Shown: positions 26,897-35,902 of the stretch, piece after piece
How positions within the stretch are numbered: position 1 is the first letter of the stretch
Layout: every line of letters begins with the position of its first letter
Assembly: GCA_003153575.1 (NCBI GenBank)
Contig: PLZW01000012.1
Coordinates: 29,388-93,387 of the forward strand
DNA length: 64,000 nucleotides
From: Acidimicrobiaceae bacterium
GTDB lineage: Bacteria; Actinomycetota; Acidimicrobiia; Acidimicrobiales; RAAP-2
Direction: 5' to 3'
The notes under the pieces: model-generated
What the model was told of the DNA's origin: nothing
Database searches by the model: none
What the model saw: only the letters and a program-made list of their open reading frames with translations
Made by a program: the position numbers and the translations under genes

Positions 26897-28256
26897 CCGT
26901 GGAGGCCAGGATCTCGGCGACCAGCTCGATGCTGGTGTCCGGGTGCAGCAAGGCCAGGCGCCCCACGGCGTCACCGTCCCACGTGGTGTGCATCACGAAG
27001 CCGGTCTGGTCCTCCAGCAGGCGGTCGGACCAGTCGTCGTACTCGTCCTTGCCCCACCCGGTGCGGCGGAACAGCACCACCGACAGCTCGGGCCGGCGCA
27101 CCAGCTCGAGGTGGGGGAGGGTCTCGATGAGGTCGGCCACCGCCTGGGTGGTGGCCAGCACCGTCTCGACGGCGTCGCGGTAGGCGTCGGTGCCGTTGAC
27201 GGCCAACGAGAACCACAGTGGCATGCCTCGGGACCGACGGGTGAGGTGGTAGGCGTAGTCGCTCGGGTTCCACTCCTCGGGGGTGTCCCGGTGGAGCACC
27301 TCGAGGTAGGAGGCGTCCTGGGAGTGGACCGCCTTGGCCAGCCAGGGCTCGCGGTACAAGAGGGCGGCACAGTCGAACGGGGCGAACAGCCACTTGTGGG
27401 GGTCGACGACGAACGAGTCGACCCGCTCGATGCCGTCGAACCGCCCGCGGACGGACGGCGCGAACAGGGCGGCGCAGCCGTAGGCGCCGTCGACGTGGTA
27501 CCAGAGCCTGCGCTCCTCGGCCACGTCGGCCACGCCCGCGAGGTCGTCGATGATTCCGGCGTTCGTGGTGCCCGCAGTGGCGACGACGGCGATCACGTCA
27601 TCGCCCCGCGGGTCGTTGGCCAGCGCGTCCCGCAGGGCCCGACCGGTGAGCCGGTGGTCGTGGCACGGGACGAGCAGCGAATCGACCCCGAGTACGTGCA
27701 GAGCCTTGCCCACCGAGGAGTGGGCCTCCTCGCTGATGGCCACCACCGGGTGGTCGGGGGCTGCGTCACCCATCCGCACCCCCGCGGTGTCCCTCCCGAC
27801 CATGAGGCCCGACAGGTTGCCGGCTGACCCGCCGGCCACGAAGCAGCCTCCGGCGCCGCCGGGCAGTCCGGCCAGGTCGGCCAGCACCCGGAGCGCCTGG
27901 TTCTCGGCGGCCACGGGCCCGGCCGCCTCGATCCACGAGGTCCCCTGGAGCGAGGAGCAGGCCACCACCATGTCGAACAACAGGGCGGCCTTCGTGGGGG
28001 CGGCGGGGATGAAGGCCAGGAACTTGGGGCTGTCCACCGACACCGCCGCGGTGGCCAGGGTCTTGTCGAACAGCTCCATGACGTCGACCGGGTCCGTGCC
28101 CCCCGGCGACATCAGGCCCTCGAGGCTGGCGGCCAGCGACTCGTGGACGGCCCCGCCATAATCGAGCGGCACGGGGTCGAGGGCGAGACGCCATCGGCAG
28201 TAGTCGAAGATGAGGTCGGTGAGCTTCTCGTCGTAGACGAACATGGGATTGCGCAT
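26892..28256 (-). CDS. Pyridoxal-phosphate-dependent amino acid decarboxylase (group II)
   Basis: 454 residues, the size of aromatic-L-amino-acid/glutamate-type decarboxylases. The PLP lysine motif DPHKWLF is present, preceded by the Asp of the cofactor ring contact (HVDGAYG), and the N-terminal SPKFLAFIP segment fits the family. It removes the carboxyl group of an amino acid to give an amine; substrate not resolvable. Start: ATG 28256 (MRNPMF); the longer frame to 28544 runs into the methyltransferase gene. Possibly cotranscribed with the upstream methyltransferase, 76 bases away. Confidence 0.88.
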   Translation of the reverse strand: MRNPMFVYDEKLTDLIFDYCRWRLALDPVPLDYGGAVHESLAASLEGLMSPGGTDPVDVMELFDKTLATAAVSVDSPKFLAFIPAAPTKAALLFDMVVACSSLQGTSWIEAAGPVAAENQALRVLADLAGLPGGAGGCFVAGGSAGNLSGLMVGRDTAGVRMGDAAPDHPVVAISEEAHSSVGKALHVLGVDSLLVPCHDHRLTGRALRDALANDPRGDDVIAVVATAGTTNAGIIDDLAGVADVAEERRLWYHVDGAYGCAALFAPSVRGRFDGIERVDSFVVDPHKWLFAPFDCAALLYREPWLAKAVHSQDASYLEVLHRDTPEEWNPSDYAYHLTRRSRGMPLWFSLAVNGTDAYRDAVETVLATTQAVADLIETLPHLELVRRPELSVVLFRRTGWGKDEYDDWSDRLLEDQTGFVMHTTWDGDAVGRLALLHPDTSIELVAEILASTA

Positions 28257-28332
28257 GGTGTTCCGTTCTGTTTGCCCGACCGGTCCATGTTCGCACCTGC
28301 CACCCGGCACAGCGGGCGGTGGACCCAGGGCT

Positions 28333-28929
28333 TCAGGCCGGGCGGCGGTGGACGGAAACGGCATAGTCGTCGTCCGACGTCCACGCGTCGCCGTCCCAGG
28401 TCGACCACCGGGCCTCGAGCTCCAGGCCGGCGGCCACGCAGTCGGCGTCATAGGTGGCCAGTCCATAGCCCCGGCCCAGCTGGAATCCGGCCACCAGGCG
28501 GCCACCCGGAGCCACGTGCCGGGCACAACCGGCCACCAGCGCACCCTGGGTGCCCTCGGGAGTGAACAGCGGTACGTTGCCGGCCATCAGCACCAGGTCG
28601 AAGGTGCGACCGAGGTCGGCCTCGGCCACGTCGACCACCCGGAAGTCGACCCCGGGGGCCAGCTTGCGGGCGGTGGCGATCATCGACCGGTCACGGTCGA
28701 TGCCGATCACGTCGTAGTCCCGCCCGGCCAGTTCGGTCGCCACCCGACCGGTGCCGCACCCGGCGTCGAGGATCGAAGCGGGACCGAACCGCTCGACGCA
28801 ATCGGCCTCGCCGTGGACGTGCACCCCGGAGGCGGCCAATCGGTCGAACCGGCATTGGTAGGCGTCGCCGTTCCAGGCCGTGTCACCCGGTGGTCGGTCG
28901 TCCGGCGGGACGCCGTCCGGGCCGCTCAC
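28333..28929 (-). CDS. Class I SAM-dependent methyltransferase
   Basis: 198 residues with motif I LDAGCGTGRVATELA, the acidic GIDRDRSM strand end, VVDVAEADLG and LMAGNVPLF. It transfers a methyl group from S-adenosylmethionine to an unidentified acceptor. The GTG start is at 28929. It lies upstream of the amino acid decarboxylase on the same strand, which may hint at a methylated amine or amino acid, but that is guesswork. Confidence 0.87.
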   Translation of the reverse strand: MSGPDGVPPDDRPPGDTAWNGDAYQCRFDRLAASGVHVHGEADCVERFGPASILDAGCGTGRVATELAGRDYDVIGIDRDRSMIATARKLAPGVDFRVVDVAEADLGRTFDLVLMAGNVPLFTPEGTQGALVAGCARHVAPGGRLVAGFQLGRGYGLATYDADCVAAGLELEARWSTWDGDAWTSDDDYAVSVHRRPA

Positions 28930-29011
28930 CGGACGGGAGCGGATGCGAGGCGTACTCCCATCGTCCGGAGGCTACCGGCGCGCCTCGGGCGGCCCGGGGA
29001 TGACCCCGCCT

Positions 29012-30268
29012 TCAGCCGGCTGTCAGATGGGCGCTGACCGACTCCCCGACGGCCACGCAGGCGGACAGTGACACGCAGGCCACCCCGGTCAGGGGCAGAG
29101 CGACCGACGCCACCGGGGCCCGGTGCCATGTGGCGCCCGTTGCGGGGGTCGAGGCGGTCAGCACCACCACGCCGCCTTCCGGGGCGGTGGCCAGCGTGGT
29201 CCCGACGGCCACGCAGGGCCCGGCCCCGCACGACACGCCGAGGAGGTCGGCGGCGGTCGGGGTCACGGGTACCGACGTCCAGGTCCCCCCGCCATTCGGC
29301 GAGGTGAGGACCACACCCTGGCCCGTCCGGGCACCGCCGACCGCCGTGGCCGTCGTGCCCACCGCCGTGCAGAGGGCGCCGTTGCCGGCGGGTTCGATCG
29401 CGGTGGTGGACGGGGATCCGGACCCGGACACGGACCCGGGGGCCGGCGACCGGCCGGGGGTGCAGTCGATGCCCTGGAGGGCGCCCGTGCCTGGGGGCAC
29501 GGGCTGGAGCGTCCAGGTGGTCCCGCCGTCGGCGGTCTGAGCGATGATGCCGATGGCGTGGCCGACGTCGACCGGCTGGGCGGCGGTGGCCCAGCAGTGG
29601 GTCCCGTCGGTGCACGTCAGAGCCGTGGCGACCGCCGCCTGGGCGGGCAGCGCGCCTCTCGCCACCCAACCCTGCGAGGAGATCGGGGACAGCGTGGTCA
29701 CCCTGCCCGCCACGACCCCGAGCGCGGTACACCGACCCGCGGGCCGGCACTCGACGGCGGTGACGTCGGTGGTCCCGGCGGGCACCGTCTGGAGCACCCA
29801 GGTGGTCCCGCCGTCGGTGGTGGTGAGGACGGCGCCGGGCCCGACCCCGGTCTGGCCCACCTGGCCGACGGCGGTGCACGACCGGGGGGAGGCGCACGCC
29901 ACCCCGGCGAGGTAGCCGACCGTCGGAGGGATGGACTGGACGGTCCATGTGGCGCCGCCGTCGGTGGTCGCCACCAGGGCCGGGCCGGAGGAGCCCGACG
30001 AGGTGGCCGAAGTCGACCCGACGGCCCAGCACCGCTTGGCGGTGGCGCAGGCGACCGCCCGCAGCGACTGCACCGGTGGGGGGAGCGTGTCGGTGGTCAG
30101 GGTGCCCTGCCACGGGGCCAGGGGCTCCGACGCTGTCGGCGTAGAGGCGGCCGAGCCCGTGCGTGGCGATCCCGACCCGCACGCCGCTGTGGTGGCGAGG
30201 GCCGCCAGGGCGATGACCAGGGCCACGCGCCGGATCGGGGCCGGCGTGGAGGTTCGCAATCCCGGCAC
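29012..30268 (-). CDS. Exported lipoprotein-like repeat protein (C-x5-C-x-AVG repeats)
   Basis: 418 residues with a signal sequence ending TTAACGSG, where the Cys could be lipidated (weak lipobox). The rest is about seven blocks, each ending in a strand like VACATAKRCWAVG, VACASPRSCTAVG or VACVSLSACVAVG, alternating with GGATWTVQ or GGTTWVLQ strands. Paired cysteines five residues apart and the W-T-x-Q strand resemble BNR/YCF48-like beta-propeller repeats. Probably a secreted or lipid-anchored propeller stabilised by one disulfide per blade. Function unknown. The start is a GTG after GAGAGAGGTGAG. Confidence 0.8.
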   Translation of the reverse strand: MPGLRTSTPAPIRRVALVIALAALATTAACGSGSPRTGSAASTPTASEPLAPWQGTLTTDTLPPPVQSLRAVACATAKRCWAVGSTSATSSGSSGPALVATTDGGATWTVQSIPPTVGYLAGVACASPRSCTAVGQVGQTGVGPGAVLTTTDGGTTWVLQTVPAGTTDVTAVECRPAGRCTALGVVAGRVTTLSPISSQGWVARGALPAQAAVATALTCTDGTHCWATAAQPVDVGHAIGIIAQTADGGTTWTLQPVPPGTGALQGIDCTPGRSPAPGSVSGSGSPSTTAIEPAGNGALCTAVGTTATAVGGARTGQGVVLTSPNGGGTWTSVPVTPTAADLLGVSCGAGPCVAVGTTLATAPEGGVVVLTASTPATGATWHRAPVASVALPLTGVACVSLSACVAVGESVSAHLTAG

Positions 30269-30465
30269 TGCTCACCTCTCTCCCGCCCGTTCGGTGGTCG
30301 CGTCGGTCGCGGGTCCTTGCGGTCCGATCGTCGCAGATTGTGCCACGGACCACCTGCGGCGGCCGGTGATGACGTCGTGTCGCCCACGCCGTCTACCGTG
30401 ACGTGCGTGGTGGCCGCCCTCCTCCTCGCCCGGGACGCAGGGACGCGCCGCGGCCCGTCGGCCCG

Positions 30466-31638
30466 GTGAACCTGGTCGACGTGGTCGTCGTGGTGGCGGT
30501 CCTGCTGGCCGGTATCCAGGGAGCCCGGGTGGGCGCCGTCGTGCAGGTCTGCGCCATCCTCGGCTTCTTCTCCGGTCTCTACGTCGGCGCCCTGCTCGCC
30601 TCGCACACCGTGCGATGGGCCGACTCCCCGACGTCCCGGACGGTGGTGGCCCTCACCACCATGCTCCTGGTCGCCTTCAGCTTCGGGATGGTGGGACGGA
30701 TCATCGGCGGCATGCTCACCCAACGGGTGCGGCGGGGCCCGGCGCGCTCGATCGACGCCGGCGTCGGCGTGCTGGTGGCGACGGCCGCGGCCCTGGTGAC
30801 GGTCTGGCTGCTGGCGAGCACCATGGTCACCAGCTCGTCGGTGTCGCTCGACTCGGCCATCCTCCAGTCCCGGATCATCAACGGCTTGGACCGTGTGCTC
30901 CCGGCACCGCCCTCGGTGTTCTTGCAGGCCCAGGGGTTCCTCACCGCCGAAGGCTTTCCGCCGATCATCGCCGCGCTGGCCCCGGCCTCGGCCCGGCCGG
31001 TGCCCCTCCCCTCGGACGCGCTGCTGCGCAGTGCGGCCCTGGCCGCGGGGCGCTCAACCGTGAAAGTGGAAGGGTACGGGTGCGGTGTTCTGCAGGAGGG
31101 GTCGGGGTTCGTCGCCGCCCCCGGACTGGTGGTGACCAACGCCCATGTGGTGGCCGGCATCGCCCAGCCCCGGGTGCAGGTGGGAACCACGGTCATGGCC
31201 ACCGAGGTGGTGCTGTTCGACCCGTCCTTCGATCTGGCCGTGCTGCGCGTCCCGGGTCTGTCGGCGCCGACCCTCCATCTCGACCCGGCACCGGTCGGTC
31301 GGGGCACCCAGGCCGCCGTGCTCGGGTTCCCGGGGGGCGGCCCGTTCACGGTTGACGCGGCTGGCGTGATGACCGAGTTCGAGGCCCAGGGCCGGGACAT
31401 CTACGGCCGCGGGCTCACGGTGCGCAATGTCTACGAACTCGACGCACTTGTCAGACCGGGCAATTCGGGAGGACCGTTGGTCCTGCCCGACGGTCAAGTG
31501 GTCGGCGTCGTGTTCTCGCGTTCCACGGTGGACCACGCCGTCGGCTACGCCCTGACCTCGCCCGACGTGCTGCCCCGGTTGGCCCGGGCGGAGGTGACCA
31601 GCCAGACGGTGTCCACCGGCGGATGCACCCCGTCCTGA
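30466..31638 (+). CDS. MarP-like membrane serine protease (CvpA domain plus trypsin-like domain)
   Basis: 390 residues. Residues 1 to about 140 form four hydrophobic segments of the CvpA/colicin V production type; the rest is a trypsin-like protease with triad His227 (VTNAHVV), Asp256 (FDLAVL) and Ser334 (RPGNSGGPL). Architecture and length match the mycobacterial acid-resistance protease MarP (Rv3671c), which acts in the periplasm and activates cell-wall hydrolases. Start: GTG 30466 chosen so translation begins just before the first membrane segment. It is divergent from the repeat lipoprotein. Confidence 0.87.
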   Translation: MNLVDVVVVVAVLLAGIQGARVGAVVQVCAILGFFSGLYVGALLASHTVRWADSPTSRTVVALTTMLLVAFSFGMVGRIIGGMLTQRVRRGPARSIDAGVGVLVATAAALVTVWLLASTMVTSSSVSLDSAILQSRIINGLDRVLPAPPSVFLQAQGFLTAEGFPPIIAALAPASARPVPLPSDALLRSAALAAGRSTVKVEGYGCGVLQEGSGFVAAPGLVVTNAHVVAGIAQPRVQVGTTVMATEVVLFDPSFDLAVLRVPGLSAPTLHLDPAPVGRGTQAAVLGFPGGGPFTVDAAGVMTEFEAQGRDIYGRGLTVRNVYELDALVRPGNSGGPLVLPDGQVVGVVFSRSTVDHAVGYALTSPDVLPRLARAEVTSQTVSTGGCTPS

Positions 31639-31703
31639 CGGCGCCCGACGTCGGGTGCGTCGGGGGACGACGGCCGAAGTGCCGGTCGGGCTAGACAGGG
31701 GAC

Positions 31704-33824
31704 ATGGCGCTCCCCATCGAGGACTACGGGATCATCGGCGACCTGCACACCGTCGCCCTCGTCGGCCGTGACGGATCGATCGACTGGCTCTGCCTGCCCC
31801 GGTTCGACTCGGGGTCCTGCTTCGCCAAGCTCCTGGGCAACGACGACCACGGTTCATGGCGCATCGCCCCCAAGGGCGCGGACCGGGCCACGCACCGCCA
31901 CTACCGGGGCGAGACGTTGGTGCTCGAGTCGGAGTTCGTGACCGACGAGGGGACCGTCCGGATCATCGACTGCATGCCGATCCGCCACGAGCACCCCGAG
32001 GTGGTCCGGCTGGTCGAGGGTGTCCGCGGCAAGGTCACCATGGAGATGTCTCTGACCATCAGGTTCGGGTACGGCCAGGTGGTGCCCTGGGTGCGCCGAA
32101 TCGACGGCACGCTGACCGCCATCGCCGGTCCTGACGCCCTCTCGCTGTGGACGACCGTCCCGACGCGCGGATGCGACCTGTCGACGGTGGCCGAATTCAC
32201 GGTGACCGAGGGGCAGACCGTTCCGTTCTCACTGTCCTGGTTTCCGGCGAGCACCGCCCCGCCCCGACCGGTGGACGCCACGTATGCCATCGCCGACACC
32301 GAGCGGTGGTGGCAGGACTGGGTGGCCCAGTGCACGTATGACGGCGAGTTCCGCGACGCCGTGGTCCGGTCACTGATCACGTTGAAGGCGCTGACCTACG
32401 AGCCCACGGGGGGAATCGTGGCGGCGCCCACCACCTCGCTGCCCGAGACCGTGGGTGGCGGCAGGAACTGGGACTACCGGTTCTGCTGGCTGCGGGATGC
32501 GACTCTGACCCTCGAGTCCCTGATGCGGGGTGGGTTCTACCAGGAGGCCATGGCGTGGCGGACCTGGCTGCTGCGGGCGACGGCGGGCGACCCGTCCCAG
32601 ATGCAGATCATGTACGGGGCGGGGGGCGAGCGACGGCTCGACGAATGGGAGGTCGACTGGCTCCCCGGTTACGAGGGATCCCGACCGGTCCGCATCGGCA
32701 ACGCTGCGGCCGGGCAGTTCCAGCTCGATGTCTTCGGCGAAGTGATGTCCGCGCTCTACGAGTCAGCCCACCCCGACGACCCCAACGGCGCGCCGGCCTG
32801 GGAGCTGCAGCGGTCGCTGATGGATTTCCTGGAGGCGGAATGGGGTGAGCCGGACGACGGCATCTGGGAGGTACGTGGCCCACGCCGTCACTTCACCCAC
32901 TCGAAGGTGATGGCCTGGGTAGCCATCGACCGCGCCATCAAGACGGTGGAGGAGTTCGGCTTCGACGGACCCGTAGAGCGGTGGAAGGTCATCCGCCAGG
33001 AGATCCACGACCAGGTCTGCGACGAGGGCTTCAACGCCGAACGTGGTTCTTTCACCCAGTCCTACGGGTCCGACGAACTCGACGCCAGCCTGCTGATGAT
33101 CCCGCTGGTCGGGTTCCTGCCGGTCACCGACCCCCGGGTGCGGGGCACCATCGAGGCCATCGAGCGGGAGCTGGTGGAGGGGGACTTCGTCCTCCGCTAC
33201 CGGACCGACGACACGGGCGAAGTGGACGGTTTGGCCGGCCGCGAGGGTGCCTTCCTGGCCTGCTCGTTCTGGCTGGTCGACTGCTTGACGCTCCTCGGCC
33301 GGGTTCACGATGCCCGCCGGCTCCTCGATCGGCTCCTCGACCTCCGCAACGACCTCGGCCTGCTGTCCGAGGAGTACGACCCGGTGGCCGGTCGGCTGGT
33401 CGGCAACTTCCCCCAGGCCTTCTCCCACGTGTCGCTCGTCAATTCGGCGGCCAAGATCGCTGGTCACCAAAAGCCCAGCTCCGAGCATCTGTTCCTGGGA
33501 CTGGCCCGCCAGGCCGTGGCCGGCCGGATGCCCATGGGCATGCCCGGCCGCCATGTGAGCTCGGCCGACGCTATCCCTGCCCTGCGAGATCTCGTGGGGC
33601 GTTCGAAGGCCCGCTCCCGGCCGACCACGACGGCCAAGCCGCGCCAGCCACCCGTAGCTGTCGTGACGCCGAGGCAGGTGACGTCGGTGAAGAAGGGGAC
33701 GGCACCGAAGCCGGCAGCGAAGCTGACGGCGAAGAAGCAAGCACACGTGGCGAAGACGGCGAAGCAGCCGGCCAAGCCGGCGAAGTCGACGAAGGCGACA
33801 AAGTCTACGAAGCGGGTTCGGTGA
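31704..33824 (+). CDS. Glycoside hydrolase family 15 (trehalase/glucoamylase-like) with Lys/Ala-rich tail
   Basis: 706 residues. The N-terminal GIIGDLHTVALVGRDGSIDWLCLPRFDS and the (alpha/alpha)6 barrel segment NWDYRFCWLRDATLTL are hallmarks of GH15 proteins, which in actinobacteria include trehalases. Likely catalytic acids lie in WEVRG and the LLSEEYDP motif near residue 555. From about residue 645 a basic tail of Lys, Ala, Thr and Pro (AKKQAHVAKTAKQPAKPAK) extends about 60 residues beyond the enzyme and resembles histone-H1-like or polyanion-binding tails. No signal peptide. The gene is followed after 7 bases by the metallo-beta-lactamase-fold gene, so likely an operon. Confidence 0.88.
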   Translation: MALPIEDYGIIGDLHTVALVGRDGSIDWLCLPRFDSGSCFAKLLGNDDHGSWRIAPKGADRATHRHYRGETLVLESEFVTDEGTVRIIDCMPIRHEHPEVVRLVEGVRGKVTMEMSLTIRFGYGQVVPWVRRIDGTLTAIAGPDALSLWTTVPTRGCDLSTVAEFTVTEGQTVPFSLSWFPASTAPPRPVDATYAIADTERWWQDWVAQCTYDGEFRDAVVRSLITLKALTYEPTGGIVAAPTTSLPETVGGGRNWDYRFCWLRDATLTLESLMRGGFYQEAMAWRTWLLRATAGDPSQMQIMYGAGGERRLDEWEVDWLPGYEGSRPVRIGNAAAGQFQLDVFGEVMSALYESAHPDDPNGAPAWELQRSLMDFLEAEWGEPDDGIWEVRGPRRHFTHSKVMAWVAIDRAIKTVEEFGFDGPVERWKVIRQEIHDQVCDEGFNAERGSFTQSYGSDELDASLLMIPLVGFLPVTDPRVRGTIEAIERELVEGDFVLRYRTDDTGEVDGLAGREGAFLACSFWLVDCLTLLGRVHDARRLLDRLLDLRNDLGLLSEEYDPVAGRLVGNFPQAFSHVSLVNSAAKIAGHQKPSSEHLFLGLARQAVAGRMPMGMPGRHVSSADAIPALRDLVGRSKARSRPTTTAKPRQPPVAVVTPRQVTSVKKGTAPKPAAKLTAKKQAHVAKTAKQPAKPAKSTKATKSTKRVR

Positions 33825-33831
33825 CGCAGCC

Positions 33832-34848
33832 ATGAGCGGCGATCACCACCGTGGTCCGGGCGGACACCGCCACCGCCACCCGTTCGGCCCCGACGATGCG
33901 ACGCCCCCTCCCACCGGGAAACGGATTGCCGAGGGGGTACTCGAGCTCGACACGCTGCTCGGTGGATGGGAGCGGGTCACCGCCGGCTATCTGATCGAGG
34001 GCGATGCACCGGTCCTGGTGGAGACGGGTAGCCAGAGCTCGGTACCGGCGCTCCTGGCCCACCTCGACCGGCTCGGCCTCGGCCCCGACGACCTGGCCGG
34101 CGTCGTCGTCACCCACATCCACCTCGACCATGCCGGTGGGGTGGGCGACGTGGCCCGCGCCTTCCCCAAGGCCACCGTCTACGTCCATCCGAAGGGCGCC
34201 CGCCACCTTGCCGACCCCACCAAGCTCGTCGACTCGGCCGCCCGCGTCTACGGTCCTCTGCTCGATTCCCTCTATGGCCGCCTCGATCCCACCCCCGTCG
34301 AGCGCATCCACATCCTGGAGGACGGCGAAGAGATCCGGGTCAGCGCCAACCGCTCCCTTACCACCGTCGACTCACCCGGGCACGCCAAGCACCACCTGGC
34401 CCTGCACGACAACTGGAGCGGGACCCTGTTCGCCGGCGACGCCGTCGGCGTCAAGCTTCCCGACGGGGGAGTGCTGCGGCCGTCTACGCCGCCACCCGAT
34501 TTCGATCTGACCCAGGCGCTGCACTCGCTGCAACGGTTCGCCGAGCGCCGGCCCACCGGGCTGGCTCTCGCCCACTACGGCCTGCTGGCCGATCCCCTCG
34601 ACGTGCTCGACGAGGCGGACGGAACACTCCGCCGGTGGGCCGGCGTGGCCGAGTCGGCCTTCCACAATGGACAGGACATCGCCGCCGCCCTGTCCGTGGC
34701 GTTCGCGGCCGACCTCGACGGTGTCGCCGAGGAGCACCGGGAGAAGCTCGAGGTGATGAACGGGGTGCATTCGAATGCCGCCGGGCTCCAGCGCTGGCTG
34801 GCCGGGCGGGGCCCTGCCGATGCCACTGGCGCCGAACCGGGTACCTGA
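33832..34848 (+). CDS. MBL-fold metallohydrolase with His-rich N-terminus
   Basis: 338 residues. The metal motif THIHLDHAGG and later His/Asp ligands (DSPGHAKHHL, FAGDAVG) define a metallo-beta-lactamase-fold hydrolase of the glyoxalase II/thioesterase/lactonase-like group. The first about 20 residues are unusually His-rich (DHHRGPGGHRHRHP), which could act as a metal reservoir. The C-terminal 100 residues are helical, as in the flavoprotein- or lactonase-like subgroup. It starts 7 bases after the GH15 stop. Substrate unknown. Confidence 0.87.
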   Translation: MSGDHHRGPGGHRHRHPFGPDDATPPPTGKRIAEGVLELDTLLGGWERVTAGYLIEGDAPVLVETGSQSSVPALLAHLDRLGLGPDDLAGVVVTHIHLDHAGGVGDVARAFPKATVYVHPKGARHLADPTKLVDSAARVYGPLLDSLYGRLDPTPVERIHILEDGEEIRVSANRSLTTVDSPGHAKHHLALHDNWSGTLFAGDAVGVKLPDGGVLRPSTPPPDFDLTQALHSLQRFAERRPTGLALAHYGLLADPLDVLDEADGTLRRWAGVAESAFHNGQDIAAALSVAFAADLDGVAEEHREKLEVMNGVHSNAAGLQRWLAGRGPADATGAEPGT

Positions 34849-34919
34849 CGCCGGGCGAGCGTCAATCAACTGGGCCCCCTCATGTGGCGGTCAGATTCCG
34901 GGTCTCGGTGGCCGGTGGC

Positions 34920-35234
34920 TCAATCGATCGTGGTGATGTACGCCCCCACCAGGGTCGCCACCTGTTGGTTGACGTCTCCATCCCGGCGATCACCGTGACC
35001 GTCCTGGAAGTGGGCGAAGGCCTTGGTCGACGAGATGGGATTCACCTCGTCGTCACCGTGGTCGTGGAAGGACACGTGGACGAACGAATCGTCGGCGAGA
35101 CGGAGCACGAGGTAGCTCACGTCCGGCGGCGCCGTCGCCGCCAGCTCGGCGAAGACCGCCTCGATCCGTTGCTGATTCTCGTCGGCCGCATCGGAAGACT
35201 TCATCGCGTACTGCGTGACCAGTCGCTTCTCCAT
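34920..35234 (-). CDS. Small hypothetical protein (possible dimeric alpha-beta barrel)
   Basis: 104 residues beginning MEKRLVTQYAMKSSDAADEN, with strand SYLVLRLADDSFVHVSFHD and helix ISSTKAFAHFQDG. The strand-helix-strand arrangement suggests a small ferredoxin-like (antibiotic monooxygenase-type) fold, but no family signature is conclusive. AAGGAG lies upstream of the ATG. It lies about 100 bases downstream of the MarR gene on the same strand and may be in its operon. Confidence 0.6.
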   Translation of the reverse strand: MEKRLVTQYAMKSSDAADENQQRIEAVFAELAATAPPDVSYLVLRLADDSFVHVSFHDHGDDEVNPISSTKAFAHFQDGHGDRRDGDVNQQVATLVGAYITTID

Positions 35235-35332
35235 ATGAAACTTCTCCTTCGTTCAGTGGCCGTGTCCGAAACGACCGAGGTGACAGCTCCAGGTACCGAT
35301 CGGGACCGCGCCGGACTCTCTGTCGGGCCAGA

Positions 35333-35818
35333 TCAACCTTGGCGCCGGGTGGCACGGGCGAGCGAGGTTCGTGCCGTTGGCAGTTCCGCTTCCGCATGGT
35401 CGACGAGGTCACAAGGTGTATCGACCGGGTCGAGTGCATTGATCCTGGTGGCGAGCTGGCGAAGTTGACGGCGGAACGTGTCGCGCTCTCCGGCATCGGG
35501 TGGTTCGAGGACGAGTGTCTCGGCGGTCCGGAGCCGTTGGTCCAGCTGGGTGAGCAACGTGGCACCGCGCTCGGTGGCCACCACTCGGCGAGCGCGCCTG
35601 TCGGCGGGATCAGGACGGCGCTCGATGAGCCCGGCTGCCTCGAGGTCGTCGAGCAGGTAGGTCATGACCGTGCGATCGATGCCGAGATGCTGGGCCAGGG
35701 CGAGCTGGCTACCGACGTCCGAGCGGGTGGCCGCCGCCAGCACCTGGTAGCCCCGTGGCCCGCCAGGCAGTTCGGCCACCGCCGCGTGGGCGGCGGTCAC
35801 GTAGGCCCGGAAGACCAC
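35333..35818 (-). CDS. MarR family transcriptional regulator
   Basis: About 161 residues. Winged helix-turn-helix: ALAQHLGIDRTVMTYLLDDLEAAGLIERR followed by DRRARRVVATERG, the MarR wing. The N-terminus reads LPGGPRGYQVL, typical of the family. The start is uncertain: GTG 35818 is the only standard codon near the expected place, but LGWGLGVVF just upstream also looks family-like, so a CTG start or a small sequence error is possible. Divergent from the flavoprotein gene 84 bases away, which it probably regulates. Confidence 0.75.
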   Translation of the reverse strand: MVFRAYVTAAHAAVAELPGGPRGYQVLAAATRSDVGSQLALAQHLGIDRTVMTYLLDDLEAAGLIERRPDPADRRARRVVATERGATLLTQLDQRLRTAETLVLEPPDAGERDTFRRQLRQLATRINALDPVDTPCDLVDHAEAELPTARTSLARATRRQG

Positions 35819-35902
35819 GCCCAGACCCCACCCGAGGTCATCTGCGAGGGCATCAGCGGCTAAGAGGTCACTGCCCGAGTGGGCGCCAGCAAGGGAGAAC
35901 AG

